A stretch of DNA of 64,000 bases from Siphonodentalium dalli (taxonomy: Eukaryota > Mollusca > Scaphopoda > Gadilida > Siphonodentaliidae). The stretch spans positions 14,463,287-14,527,286 of the forward strand of contig CP136061.1 in assembly GCA_032622095.1 (NCBI GenBank), in the 5' to 3' direction. The notes beneath the pieces were generated by a model. The model did not search any database, was not told where the DNA came from, and worked only from the letters and a program-made list of their open reading frames with translations. Of this stretch, positions 44,247-57,878 are shown piece by piece. Position 1 is the first letter of the stretch. Each line of letters begins with the position of its first letter. Made by a program: the position numbers and the translations under genes.

Positions 44247-44846
44247 TTAAACTAACAGCACATCACTAAGTTCATGTCTGCCTTTCAATTTAACCCTTTC
44301 AGTGCCAGGTCCGATTTTTCTATCAACCCATATACCCTGTGCCAATACATTCTCGTATATATGCGAGTCGACCATAGGTCGCCTCGCATATATAAGAGAA
44401 TGCATTGGCCTAACAATTTTTCATCATTTGTTATTATTTTTTACAATTTTTTACAATTTTAATAATTTTTTCAAATATTCTTTAACAGACTTATTTTGTA
44501 GGTTTGGTGCCAGGGAATCTTACGTTTTTCATGGGCATCAAAATTATTACAATGAATACTTGGTGATAGTTTTGAGTTATAACATGCCCCTAAGGTGATA
44601 GTTTTGAGTTATAACATGCCCCTAAGGTTTTATCCTGTTTGATTTTAAATTCGCTATAGCATGCTTAATCATACCCAAACAAAATTCAACCCAAAAAATC
44701 TAAAAAAAACTAATTTTTATTTTTTTTTATTTTTTAATTTGTTTAGGGCCGATTTTACAGACCGCAAATTAGGGCCGATGAGATCGGCCCCTGAAAGGGT
44801 TAAACTGACAGCACATCACTAAGTTCATATCTGCCTTTCAATTTAA
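44247..44846. repeat. 47-bp direct repeats flanking a TTAA MITE
   Basis: 44247-44293 and 44800-44846 share TTAAACT-ACAGCACATCAC, TAAGTTCAT-TCTGCC and TTTCAATTTAA with two differences noticed. The MITE sits exactly between them at TTAA. Confidence 0.9.
44290..44803. mobile_element. piggyBac-like TTAA MITE with one hairpin
   Basis: TTAACCCTTTCAGTGCCAGG at the left and GGCCCCTGAAAGGGTTAA at the right, with TTAA on both sides. A hairpin at 44341-44409 follows ACCCTGTGCC as in other copies, but no second hairpin is present. The right half contains AGGGCCGATTTTACAG and GGGCCGATGAGATCGGCCC, a second short palindrome near the end. A 32-bp tandem repeat (GGTGATAGTTTTGAGTTATA...) lies at ~44563-44628. 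Confidence 0.8.
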
Positions 44847-44912
44847 GAACATTTTGTTTTCATGTTAATTAGTGTTTCATCGTGACAGTTATGTTTCTAA
44901 TTTGTCTAAAAT

Positions 44913-45208
44913 CGTGAGCATTATATGAATCCCAGTACATCGCCGCCCAATTCACAAATATAGTGAGCATTATATGAATCCCAGTACATCGCCGCCCAAT
45001 TCACAAATATAGTGAGCATTATATGAATCCCAGTACATCGCCGCCCAATTCACAAATATAGTGAGCATTATATGAATCCCAGTACATCGCCGCCCAATTC
45101 ACAAATATAGTGAGCATTATATGAATCCCATTACATCGCCGCCCAATTCACAAATAGTGAGCATTATATGAATCCCAGTACAACGCCGCCCAATTCACAA
45201 ATATAGTT
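44913..45208. repeat. 49-bp tandem repeat, six units
   Basis: Units of GTGAGCATTATATGAATCCC, AGTACATCGCCGCC and CAATTCACAAATATA, nearly identical; one unit lost two bases and one has CAACGCC. Confidence 0.95.
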
Positions 45209-45440
45209 TGAGACAAAGATCGATGTTTACCGATGTCGTGTAACGTCGCACCGCATAGTGAGGGGGGATTCCACATTTTACTACGTACACAAACTAGCTG
45301 TTGCCAACATTAAACAAACCAAGTAATATCATATTTATTAATTATATCGCCTCTTAGTAACTGACAGTTTTTTTTCAATTGAGTGGCATCACAATAATCG
45401 ATATCTTGACATTGTTTTATAGAAGTTATGTGATTTAATG

Positions 45441-46800
45441 CATGACGTATAATCATATTACTCGGGTTTGTGATGTCGTAAAATCATATTACTCTGATTG
45501 GCGATGTCGTAAAATCATATTACTCTGATTGGCGATGTGGTAAAATGATATTACTCTGATTGGCGATGTCGTAAAATGATATTACTCTGATTGGTGATGT
45601 CGTAAAATGATATTACTCTGATTGGTGATGTGGTAAAATGATATTACTCTGATTGGCGATGTCGTTAAATGATATTACTCTGATTGGTGATGTCGTTAAA
45701 TTATATTACTCTGATTGGTGATGTGGTTAAATGATATTACTCTGATTGGTGATGTCGTTAAATTATATTACTCTGATTGGTGATGTGGTTAAATGATATT
45801 ACTCTGATTGGTGATGTCGTTAAATTATATTACTCTGATTGGTGATGTCGTAAAATGATATTACTCTGATTGGTGATGTCGTTAAATGATATTACTCTGA
45901 TTGGTGATGTCGTTAAATTATATTACTCTGATTGGTGATGTGGTTAAATGATATTACTCTGATTGGTGATGTTGTTAAATGATATTACTCTGATTGGTGA
46001 TGTGGTAAAATGATATTACTCTGATTGGCGATGTGGTTAAATGATATTACTCTGATTGGTGATGTTGTTAAATGATATTACTCTGATTGGCGATGTGGTT
46101 AAATGATATTACTCTGATTGGCGATGTAGTAAACTGATAGTACTCTCATTGGTGATGTGGTAATATGATATTACTCTGATTGGTGATGTCGTTAAATGAT
46201 ATTACTCTGATTGGCGATGTGGTTAAATGATATTACTCTCATTGGTGATGTGGTTAAATGTTATTACTCTGATTGGTGATGTGGTAAAATGATATTGCTC
46301 TGATTGGCGATGTGGTTAAATGATATTACTCTGATTGGTGATGTGGTAAAATGATATTACTCTGATTGGTGATGTCGTTAAATGATATTACTCTGATTTG
46401 TGATGTCGTTAAATGATATTACTCTGATTTATGATGTCGTTAAATGATATTACTCTGATTGGCGATGTGGTAAACTGATATTACTCTGATTGGCGATGTG
46501 GTAAAATGATATTACTCTGATTGGTGATGTCTTTAAATGATATTACTCTGATTGGTGATGTGGTAAAATGATATTACTCTGATTGGTGATGTCGTTAAAT
46601 GATATCACTCTGATTGGTGATGTCATTAAATGATATTACTCTGATTTGTGATGTCGTTAAATGATATTACTCTGATTTGTGATGTCGTTAAATGATATTA
46701 CTCTGATTGGCGATGTCGTAAAGCGATATTACTCTGATTGGCGATGTCGTAAAGCGATATTACTCTGATTGGCGATGTCGTAAAATGATATTACTCTGAA
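45441..46800. repeat. 31-bp satellite, block 1
   Basis: About 44 units of GATGTCGTTAAATGATATTA plus CTCTGATTGGT. Left-edge units (TCATATTACTCGGGTTTGTG) are the most diverged, as usual at a satellite border. Variants at the unit positions TCG/TGG/TTG, TTAAATGA/AAAATGA and GGT/GGC alternate. Confidence 0.97.
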
Positions 46801-47232
46801 TGAATGTAATCCCCTTATACCAAACCATATACCACTTAAGAGATATATATGCATGTAGAACATTTAATGATGTCTACAAATTTACAATGTTTATAATGTA
46901 CAATGGCTATATGTTATGTATGTCTGTCTGTCTGTTTGTTTAACTGTCTGTCCACCACCACGATAATTTATGTGCATCAGTATGCCTGGTTTGAACGCTT
47001 GCACCCAGCATAGTACTACTAACTATAGGGTACTAGAACTTAATATTATTAAGGGGTATAGGACAATACCTTGGAATATTCACATAATTGCCTTAATTAT
47101 TATAAGGAGATACTATATTAAATGACAAATCCTATATTAATTTTAACGGGCATAGTTATAAGCACAAATAAAATGGACTTAATCATGTTAAAGGATATTT
47201 AAGAAAAGGAACTTTACAATTATATAATACTA

Positions 47233-48076
47233 GCAGGTTAGCCCGCCACCGGCGGCTTGTCCGAAACATGACATTTTGTTTATATATTTTTTAAATTTTT
47301 AGCTCCACGCGTTTCAATAAGAATAATTTGTACCCGGTAGCTCCACCCGTTTCCGAGATATGGTCTGCGCATGCGCGAAGCTGGCGTCGCACGGGCTCGG
47401 CGACCCGATAAAATTTGTACCCGGCGCAAGATACATTCACATGCCAAATTTCAAGTCGATAGCTCCACCCGTTTCCGAGATCTCGTCTGCGCATGCGCTG
47501 CACGGGTGTCGCACGGGCTCGGCGACCCGATAAAATTTGTACCCGGCGCAAGATACATTCACATAGCAAATTTCATGTCGATAGCTCCACCCGTTTCCGA
47601 GATCTCGTCTGCGCATGCGCTGCACGGGCGTCGCACGGGCTCGGCGACCCGATAATATTTGTACCCGGCGCAAGATACATTCACATAGCAAATTTCAAGT
47701 CGATAGCTCCACCCGTTTCCGAGATCTCGTCTGCGCATGCGCTGCACGGGCGTCGCACGGGCTCGCCAATACGACAACGACCACCGCCTGGTCAAACTAC
47801 ACACACGTACCAAGTTTCGTCCCGATCGGTCGAGAATCGTAGATTTGTATGAAGTACAACACACACACAAACATAAATATATAAGAGAGATATGTAAATT
47901 AGACAGATTGTATCAAAATATATAGGAGAGATATGTAAATGATCTACACACCATTACTGGTGTTTGTCAAAGTTTAGTGGGGTATATCAATACTCATTCA
48001 CGATCATATCATTGAGGGCCGGAGGGTGTGGGCTATCTCTCGAATACAAGGAGTTCTCAAAATATATAGAAGAGAC
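47233..48076 (-). mobile_element. Helitron-like non-autonomous insertion
   Basis: Present only in spacer copy 1, with ACTA at both junctions and no inverted ends. Read on the minus strand it starts TCTCTTCTATATATT and ends with the hairpin CCGCCGGTGGCGG, a 9-base spacer and CTAG before T. A TC start, a 3' hairpin followed by CTRR and no terminal inverted repeat are Helitron features. Internal 122-bp tandem repeats are common in such elements. No Rep/helicase frame. Confidence 0.6.
47330..47780. repeat. 122-bp tandem repeat inside the Helitron-like insertion
   Basis: About 3.7 units with landmarks at 122-bp spacing (TTTGTACCCGGCGCAAGAT at 47413, 47535 and 47657). Each contains TAGCTCCACCCGTTTCCGAG, CTGCGCATGCGC and GTCGCACGGGCTCGGCGACC. 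Open frames here on both strands are periodic artefacts. Confidence 0.92.
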
Positions 48077-48919
48077 TATAATTTAAAATGTATATACATG
48101 TATAAGACACATAAAAGATTGTTATAAATATAATCCATTAAAACATTTATACCCTTTTATGGCATACCCCTATAACGGCATAACCTTTATAGCAATACTG
48201 GGCTGCTAGAAACCAAAAACTATATTATACACTATTATAATATTAATAAAATAATTAGATTTATTCATAATTATATAGGGTTTGATACTCACTGCACATA
48301 ATTGATAATCCACGGAATCTCATTAAGAAGGTTTTGAGGGAAGTTTTATTTTAATAAATATAAAACATATATGTATAAATGTATTTCAAAACAATTCGAT
48401 CAAAAAGCAGACTATAGACCCATTATTATCAGACTATACTTTGTGTATAAACTAAAACCAAATACCTCATTATTATACCTACAACATATTATTGACTTTA
48501 CTTTTGACCTACCGGTATATATAGGCTTGTTGACCAACTTTGGTTATAATTTAAAGGTATGCATACTAACAATTTTTTATAATTACCTACGACAATTTTA
48601 AGTTAACTTTTTATAAATGCATTCAATTATAACCATAGTGAATACTATGATTGTTACATAACAATAGTAACAAATAATTCAACCTAAATACAATATTGAT
48701 AATTAAAAGATATTTGACTGACTTCCAGGGTGCTCTATAATTTTATCTTTTATTTCTGCCTTTTTACTTTTGACTGGCTAAAACTGCTCCTACGGCAGAC
48801 TATCTGTTCATCATTAGCATAATACAGCTTCCGGTGAGCAAGGCAGGGTACCTTTTTTGTGGGCCCAGGACACTGCGGCATCCCCCATTGCTCACTATGA
48901 ATGTGGGCACCATAAAACA

Positions 48920-51900
48920 GTGATGTCGTAAAATGATATTACTCTGATTGGCGATGTCGTAAAGCGATATTACTCTGATTGGCGATGTGGTAAAATGATA
49001 TTACTCTGATTGGCGTTGTGTTAAAATGATATTACTCTGATTGGTGATGTCGTTAAATGATATTACTCTGATTGGTGATGTCGTTAAATTATATTACTCT
49101 GATTGGTGATGTGGTTAAATGATATTACTCTGATTGGTGATGTCGTTAAATTATATTACTCTGATTGGTGATGTGGTTAAATGATATTACTCTGATTGGT
49201 GATGTCGTTAAATTATATTACTCTGATTGGTGATGTGGTTAAATGATATTACTCTGATTGGTGATGTCGTAAAATGATATTACTCTGATTGGTGATGTGG
49301 TAAAATGATATTACTCTGATTGGCGATGTCGTTAAATGATATTACTCTGATTGGTGATGTTGTTAAATGATATTACTCTGATTGATGATGTGGTTAAATG
49401 ATATTGCTCTGATTGGCGATGTGGTAAACTGATATTACTCTCATTGGCGATGTCGTTAAATGATATTACTCTGATTGGTGATGTCGTTAAATGATATTAC
49501 TCTCATTGGCGATGTCGTTAAATGATATTACTCTGATTGGTGATGTCGTTAAATGATATTACTCTGATTGGTGATGTCGTTAAATGATATTACTCTGATT
49601 GGCGATGTGGTAAACTGATATTACTCTCATTGGCGATGTCGTTAAATGATATTACTCTGATTGGTGATGTCGTTAAATGATATTACTCTGATTGGTGATG
49701 TCGTTAAATGATATTACTCTGATTGGTGATGTGGTAAACTGATATTACTCTCATTGGCGATGTCGTTAAATGATATTACTCTGATTGGCGTTGTGTTAAA
49801 ATGATATTACTCTGATTGGCGATGTTGTTAAATGATATTACTCTGATTGGTGATGTGGTTAAATGATATTACTCTGATTGGCGATGTCGTTAAATTATAT
49901 TACTCTGATTGGTGATGTGGTTAAATGATATTACTCTGATTGGTGATGTCGTTAAATTATATTACTCTGATTGGTGATGTGGTAATATGATATTACTCTG
50001 ATTGGTGATGTCGTTAAATGATATTACTCTGATTGGCGATGTGGTTAAATGATATTACTCTCATTGGTGATGTGGTTAAATGTTATTACTCTGATTGGTG
50101 ATGTGGTAAAATGATATTGCTCTGATTGGCGATGTGGTTAAATGATATTACTCTGATTGGTGATGTGGTAAAATGATATTACTCTGATTGGCGATGTCGT
50201 TAAATGATATTTCTCTGATTTGTGATGTCGCTAAATGATATTACTCTGATTTGTGATGTCGTTAAATGATATTACTCTGATTGGCGATGTGGTAAAATGA
50301 TATTACTCTGATTGGTGATGTCGTTAAATGATATTACTCTGATTGGTGATGTGGTAAAATGATATTACTCTGATTGGTGATGTCGTTAAATGATATTACT
50401 CTGATTGGTGATGTCGTTAAATGATATTACTCTGATTGGTGATGTGGTAAAATGATATTACTCTGATTGGTGATGTCGTTAAATGATATTACTCTGATTG
50501 GTGATGTCATTAAATGATATTACTCTGATTTGTGATGTCGTTAAATGATATTACTCTGATTTGTGATGTCGTTAAATGATATTACTCTGATTGGCGATGT
50601 GGTTAAATGATATTACTCTGATTGGTGATGTCGTTAAATGATATTACTCTGATTTGCGATGTGTTTAAATGATATTACTCTGATTGGTGATGTGGTTAAA
50701 TGATATTACTCTGATTGGCGATGTGGTTAAATGATATTACTCTGATTTGCGATGTGTTTAAATGATATTACTCTGATTGGCGATGTGGTAAAATGATATT
50801 ACTCTGATTGGCGATGTCGTTAAATGATATTACTCTGATTGGTGATGTGGTTAAATGATATTACTCTGATTAGTGATGTTGTTAAATGATATTACTCTGA
50901 TTGGCGATGTCGTTAAATGATATTACTCTGATTGGTGATGTCGTTAAATTATATTACTCTGATTGGTGATGTGGTTAAATGATATTACTCTGATTGGTGA
51001 TGTCGTTAAATTATATTACTCTGATTGGCGATGTGGTTAAATGATATTACTCTGATTGGCGATGTCGTTAAATGATATTACTCTGATTGGTGATGTGGTT
51101 AAATGATATTACTCTGATTGGCGATGTGGTAAACTGATATTACTCTGATTGGCGATGTTGTTAAATGATATTACTCTGATTGGTGATGTGGTTAAATGAT
51201 ATTACTCTGATTGGCGATGTGGTTAAATGATATTACTCTGATTGGCGATGTGGTTAAATGATATTACTCTGATTGGCGATGTGGTTAAATGATATTACTC
51301 TGATTGGCGATGTCGTTAAATGATATTACTCTGATTGGCGATGTCGTTAAATGATATTACTCTGATTGGTGATGTCGTTAAATGATATTACTCTGATTGG
51401 TGATGTCGTTAAATTATATTACTCTGATTGGTGATGTGGTTAAATGATATTACTCTGATTGGTGATGTCGTTAAATTATATTACTCTGATTGGTGATGTG
51501 GTTAAATGATATTACTCTGATTGGTGATGTCGTTAAATTATATTACTCTGATTGGTGATGTGGTTAAATGATATTACTCTGATTGGTGATGTCGTAAAAT
51601 GATATTACTCTGATTGGTGATGTGGTAAAATGATATTACTCTGATTGGCGATGTCGTTAAATGATATTACTCTGATTGGTGATGTTGTTAAATGATATTA
51701 CTCTGATTGATGATGTGGTTAAATGATATTGCTCTGATTGGCGATGTGGTAAACTGATATTACTCTCATTGGCGATGTCGTTAAATGATATTACTCTGAT
51801 TGGTGATGTCGTTAAATGATATTACTCTCATTGGCGATGTCGTTAAATGATATTACTCTGATTGGTGATGTCGTTAAATGATATTACTCTGATTGGTGAT

Positions 51901-54900
51901 GTCGTTAAATGATATTACTCTGATTGGTGATGTGGTTAAATGATATTACTCTGATTGGTGATGTCGTTAAATTATATTACTCTGATTGGTGATGTGGTTA
52001 AATGATATTACTCTGATTGGTGATGTCGTAAAATGATATTACTCTGATTGGTGATGTGGTAAAATGATATTACTCTGATTGGCGATGTCGTTAAATGATA
52101 TTACTCTGATTGGTGATGTTGTTAAATGATATTACTCTGATTGATGATGTGGTTAAATGATATTGCTCTGATTGGCGATGTGGTAAACTGATATTACTCT
52201 CATTGGCGATGTCGTTAAATGATATTACTCTGATTGGTGATGTCGTTAAATGATATTACTCTCATTGGCGATGTCGTTAAATGATATTACTCTGATTGGT
52301 GATGTCGTTAAATGATATTACTCTGATTGGTGATGTCGTTAAATGATATTACTCTGATTGGCGATGTGGTAAACTGATATTACTCTCATTGGCGATGTCG
52401 TTAAATGATATTACTCTGATTGGTGATGTCGTTAAATGATATTACTCTGATTGGTGATGTCGTTAAATGATATTACTCTGATTGGTGATGTGGTAAACTG
52501 ATATTACTCTCATTGGCGATGTCGTTAAATGATATTACTCTGATTGGCGTTGTGTTAAAATGATATTACTCTGATTGGCGATGTTGTTAAATGATATTAC
52601 TCTGATTGGTGATGTGGTTAAATGATATTACTCTGATTGGCGATGTCGTTAAATTATATTACTCTGATTGGTGATGTGGTTAAATGATATTACTCTGATT
52701 GGTGATGTCGTTAAATTATATTACTCTGATTGGTGATGTGGTAATATGATATTACTCTGATTGGTGATGTCGTTAAATGATATTACTCTGATTGGCGATG
52801 TGGTTAAATGATATTACTCTCATTGGTGATGTGGTTAAATGTTATTACTCTGATTGGTGATGTGGTAAAATGATATTGCTCTGATTGGCGATGTGGTTAA
52901 ATGATATTACTCTGATTGGTGATGTGGTAAAATGATATTACTCTGATTGGCGATGTCGTTAAATGATATTTCTCTGATTTGTGATGTCGTTAAATGATAT
53001 TACTCTGATTTGTGATGTCGTTAAATGATATTACTCTGATTGGCGATGTGGTAAAATGATATTACTCTGATTGGTGATGTCGTTAAATGATATTACTCTG
53101 ATTGGTGATGTGGTAAAATGATATTACTCTGATTGGTGATGTCGTTAATTGATATTACTCTGATTGGTGATGTCGTTAAATGATATTACTCTGATTGGTG
53201 ATGTGGTAAAATGATATTACTCTGATTGGTGATGTCGTTAAATGATATTACTCTGATTGGTGATGTCATTAAATGATATTACTCTGATTTGTGATGTCGT
53301 TAAATGATATTACTCTGATTTGTGATGTCGTTAAATGATATTACTCTGATTGGCGATGTGGTTAAATGATATTACTCTGATTGGTGATGTCGTTAAATGA
53401 TATTACTCTGATTTGCGATGTGTTTAAATGATATTACTCTGATTGGTGATGTGGTTAAATGATATTACTCTGATTGGCGATGTGGTTAAATGATATTACT
53501 CTGATTTGCGATGTGTTTAAATGATATTACTCTGATTGGCGATGTGGTAAAATGATATTACTCTGATTGGCGATGTCGTTAAATGATATTACTCTGATTG
53601 GTGATGTGGTTAAATGATATTACTCTGATTGGTGATGTTGTTAAATGATATTACTCTGATTGGCGATGTCGTTAAATGATATTACTCTGATTGGTGATGT
53701 CGTTAAATTATATTACTCTGATTGGTGATGTGGTTAAATGATATTACTCTGATTGGTGATGTCGTTAAATTATATTACTCTGATTGGCGATGTGGTTAAA
53801 TGATATTACTCTGATTGGCGATGTCGTTAAATGATATTACTCTGATTGGTGATGTGGTTAAATGATATTACTCTGATTGGCGATGTGGTAAACTGATATT
53901 ACTCTGATTGGCGATGGTGTTAAATGATATTACTCTGATTGGTGATGTGGTTAAATGATATTACTCTGATTGGCGATGTGGTTAAATGATATTACTCTGA
54001 TTGGCGATGTGGTTAAATGATATTACTCTGATTGGCGATGTGGTTAAATGATATTACTCTGATTGGCGATGTCGTTAAATGATATTACTCTGATTGGCGA
54101 TGTCGTTAAATGATATTACTCTGATTGGTGATGTCGTTAAATGATATTACTCTGATTGGCGATGTGGTTAAATGATATTACTCTGATTGGTGATGTCGTT
54201 AAATGATATTACTCTGATTGGTGATGTCGTTAAATGATATTACTCTGATTGGCGATGTGGTTAAATGATATTACTCTGATTGGCGATGTCGTTAAATGAT
54301 ATTACTCTGATTGGTGATGTTGTTAAATGATATTACTCTGATTGGTGATGTTGTTAAATGATATTACTCTGATTGGTGATGTTGTTAAATGATATTACTC
54401 TGATTGGTGATGTTGTTAAATTATATTACTCTGATTGGTGATGTGGTTAAATGATATTACTCTGATTGGTGATGTTGTTAAATGATATTGCTCTGATTGG
54501 CGATGTCGTTAAATGATATTACTCTGATTGGTGATGTTGTTAAATTATATTACTCTGATTGGTGATGTGGTTAAATGATATTACTCTGATTGGTGATGTT
54601 GTTAAATGATATTGCTCTGATTGGTGATGTGGTTAAATGATATTACTCTGATTGGTGATGTTGTTAAATGATATTACTCTGATTGGTGATGTTGTTAAAT
54701 GATATTACTCTGATTGGCGATGTCGTTAAATGATATTACTCTGATTGGTGATGTTGTTAAATGATATTACTCTGATTGACGATGTCGTTAAATGATATTA
54801 CTCTGATTGACGATGTCGTTAAATGATATTACTCTGATTGGCGATGTCGTTAAATGATATTACTCTGATTGACGATGTCGTTAAATGATATTACTCTGAT

Positions 54901-56605
54901 TGGTGATGTCGTTAAATGATATTACTCTGATTGGTGATGTTGTTAAATGATATTACTCTGATTGGTGATGTCGTTAAATGATATTACTCTGATTGGTGAT
55001 GTTGTTAAATGATATTACTCTGATTGGCGATGTTGTTAAATGATATTACTCTGATTGGTGATGTTGTTAAATGATATTACTCTGATTGGCGATGTTGTTA
55101 AATGATATTACTCTGATTGACGATGTCGTTAAATGATATTACTCTGATTGGTGATGTTGTTAAATGATATTACTCTGATTGGTGATGTCGTTAAATGATA
55201 TTACTCTGATTGGTGATGTTGTTAAATGATATTACTCTGATTGGTGATGTCGTTAAATGATATTACTCTGATTGACGATGTCGTTAAATGATATTACTCT
55301 GATTGGTGATGTTGTTAAATGATATTACTCTGATTGGTGATGTTGTTAAATGATATTACTCTGATTGGTGATGTCGTTAAATGATATTACTCTGATTGGT
55401 GATGTTGTTAAATGATATTACTCTGATTGGTGATGTCGTTAAATGATATTACTCTGATTGGTGATGTTGTTAAATGATATTACTCTGATTGGCGATGTCG
55501 TTAAATGATATTACTCTGATTGGTGATGTTGTTAAATGATATTACTCTGATTGGTGATGTCGTTAAATGATATTACTCTGATTGGTGATGTTGTTAAATG
55601 ATATTACTCTGATTGGTGATGTCGTTAAATGATATTACTCTGATTGGTGATGTCGTTAAATGATATTACTCTGATTGGCGATGTTGTTAAATGATATTAC
55701 TCTGATTGGTGATGTCGTTAAATGATATTACTCTGATTGGTGATGTTGTTAAATGATATTACTCTGATTGGCGATGTTGTTAAATGATATTACTCTGATT
55801 GGCGATGTTGTTAAATGATATTACTCTGATTGGCGATGTGGTTAAATGATATTACTCTGATTGGTGATGTTGTTAAATGATATTACTCTGATTGGCGATG
55901 TGGTTAAATGATATTACTCTGATTGGCGATGTAGTAAACTGATAGTACTCTCATTGGTGATGTGGTAATATGATATTACTCTGATTGGTGATGTCGTTAA
56001 ATGATATTACTCTGATTGGCGATGTGGTTAAATGATATTACTCTCATTGGTGATGTGGTTAAATGTTATTACTCTGATTGGTGATGTGGTAAAATGATAT
56101 TGCTCTGATTGGCGATGTGGTTAAATGATATTACTCTGATTGGTGATGTGGTAAAATGATATTACTCTGATTGGTGATGTCGTTAAATGATATTACTCTG
56201 ATTTGTGATGTCGTTAAATGATATTACTCTGATTTATGATGTCGTTAAATGATATTACTCTGATTGGCGATGTGGTAAACTGATATTACTCTGATTGGCG
56301 ATGTGGTAAAATGATATTACTCTGATTGGTGATGTCGTTAAATGATATTACTCTGATTGGTGATGTGGTAAAATGATATTACTCTGATTGGTGATGTCGT
56401 TAAATGATATCACTCTGATTGGTGATGTCATTAAATGATATTACTCTGATTTGTGATGTCGTTAAATGATATTACTCTGATTTGTGATGTCGTTAAATGA
56501 TATTACTCTGATTGGCGATGTCGTAAAGCGATATTACTCTGATTGGCGATGTCGTAAAGCGATATTACTCTGATTGGCGATGTGGTAAAATGATATTACT
56601 CTGAA
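48920..56605. repeat. 31-bp satellite, block 2, with higher-order structure
   Basis: About 248 units. Rare variants recur at fixed offsets: GATATTTCTCTG at 50208 and 52967, and GATTTGCGATGTGTTT at 50651 and 53410, both 2759 bp apart (89 units). The first ~1.4 kb is collinear with block 3 (offset 8959) and the last ~0.7 kb with the end of block 1 (offset 9805). Confidence 0.97.
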
Positions 56606-57878
56606 TGAATGTAATCCCCTTATACCAAACCATATACCACTTAAGAGATATATATGCATGTAGAACATTTAATGATGTCTACAAATTTACAATGTTTATA
56701 ATGTACAATGGCTATATGTTATGTATGTCTGTCTGTCTGTTTGTTTAACTGTCTGTCCACCACCACGATAATTTATGTGCATCAGTATGCCTGGTTTGAA
56801 CGCTTGCACCCAGCATAGTACTACTAACTATAGGGTACTAGAACTTAATATTATTAAGGGGTATAGGACAATACCTTGGAATATTCACATAATTGCCTTA
56901 ATTATTATAAGGAGATACTATATTAAATGCCAAATCCTATATTAATTTTAACGGGCATAGTTATAAGCACAAATAAAATGGACTTAATCATGTTAAAGGA
57001 TATTTAAGAAAAGGAACTTTACAATTATATAATACTATAATTTAAAATGTATATACATGTATAAGACACATAAAAGATTGTTATAAATATAATCCATTAA
57101 AACATTTATACCCTTTTATGGCATACCCCTATAACGGCATAACCTTTATAGCAATACTGGGCTGCTAGAAACCAAAAACTATATTATACACTATTATAAT
57201 ATTAATAAAATAATTAGATTTATTCATAATTATATAGGGTTTGATACTCACTGCACATAATTGATAATCCACGGAATCTCATTAAGAAGGTTTTGAGGGA
57301 AGTTTTATTTTAATAAATATAAAACATATATGTATAAATGTATTTCAAAACAATTCGATCAAAAAGCAGACTATAGACCCATTATTATCAGACTATACTT
57401 TGTGTATAAACTAAAACCAAATACCTCATTATTATACCTACAACATATTATTGACTTTACTTTTGACCTACCGGTATATATAGGCTTGTTGACCAACTTT
57501 GGTTATAATTTAAAGGTATGCATACTAACAATTTTTTATAATTACCTACGACAATTTTAAGTTAACTTTTTATAAATGCATTCAATTATAACCATAGTGA
57601 ATACTATGATTGTTACATAACAATAGTAACAAATAATTCAACCTAAATACAATATTGATAATTAAAAGATATTTGACTGACTTCCAGGGTGCTCTATAAT
57701 TTTATCTTTTATTTCTGCCTTTTTACTTTTGACTGGCTAAAACTGCTCCTACGGCAGACTATCTGTTCATCATTAGCATAATACAGCTTCCGGTGAGCAA
57801 GGCAGGGTACCTTTTTTGTGGGCCCAGGACACTGCGGCATCCCCCATTGCTCACTATGAATGTGGGCACCATAAAACA
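56606..57878. repeat. spacer copy 2, uninterrupted
   Basis: 1.27-kb copy of the spacer. At 57031-57040 it shows AATACTATAA, the intact site where copy 1 carries the Helitron-like insertion. The 76-codon frame is at 57330-57560. Confidence 0.95.

Larger units (their letters stand above)
46801..48919. repeat. spacer copy 1 within the satellite, carrying an insertion
   Basis: Non-satellite sequence starting TGAATGTAATCCCCTTATAC and ending GGGCACCATAAAACA. It is a copy of 56606-57878 and 60264-61536, apart from an ~842-846-bp insertion at ~47232-48077 and one base change noticed (TGACAAATCC for TGCCAAATCC). It contains a 76-codon frame (48371-48601) that is identical in all copies and has no recognised domain. 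The right end (AGCAAGGCAGGGTACC.. to ..GGGCACC) is GC-richer than the rest. Confidence 0.93.

Noticed and set aside
47291-47925. Overlapping open frames on both strands with Arg/Ala/Cys-rich repeats
   Set aside because: All derive from the 122-bp GC-rich tandem repeat inside the Helitron-like insertion.
48371-48601. 76-codon frame identical in three places as a conserved gene
   Set aside because: The three copies lie in recently duplicated spacers, so identity is expected without selection. No domain, no splice or promoter evidence.
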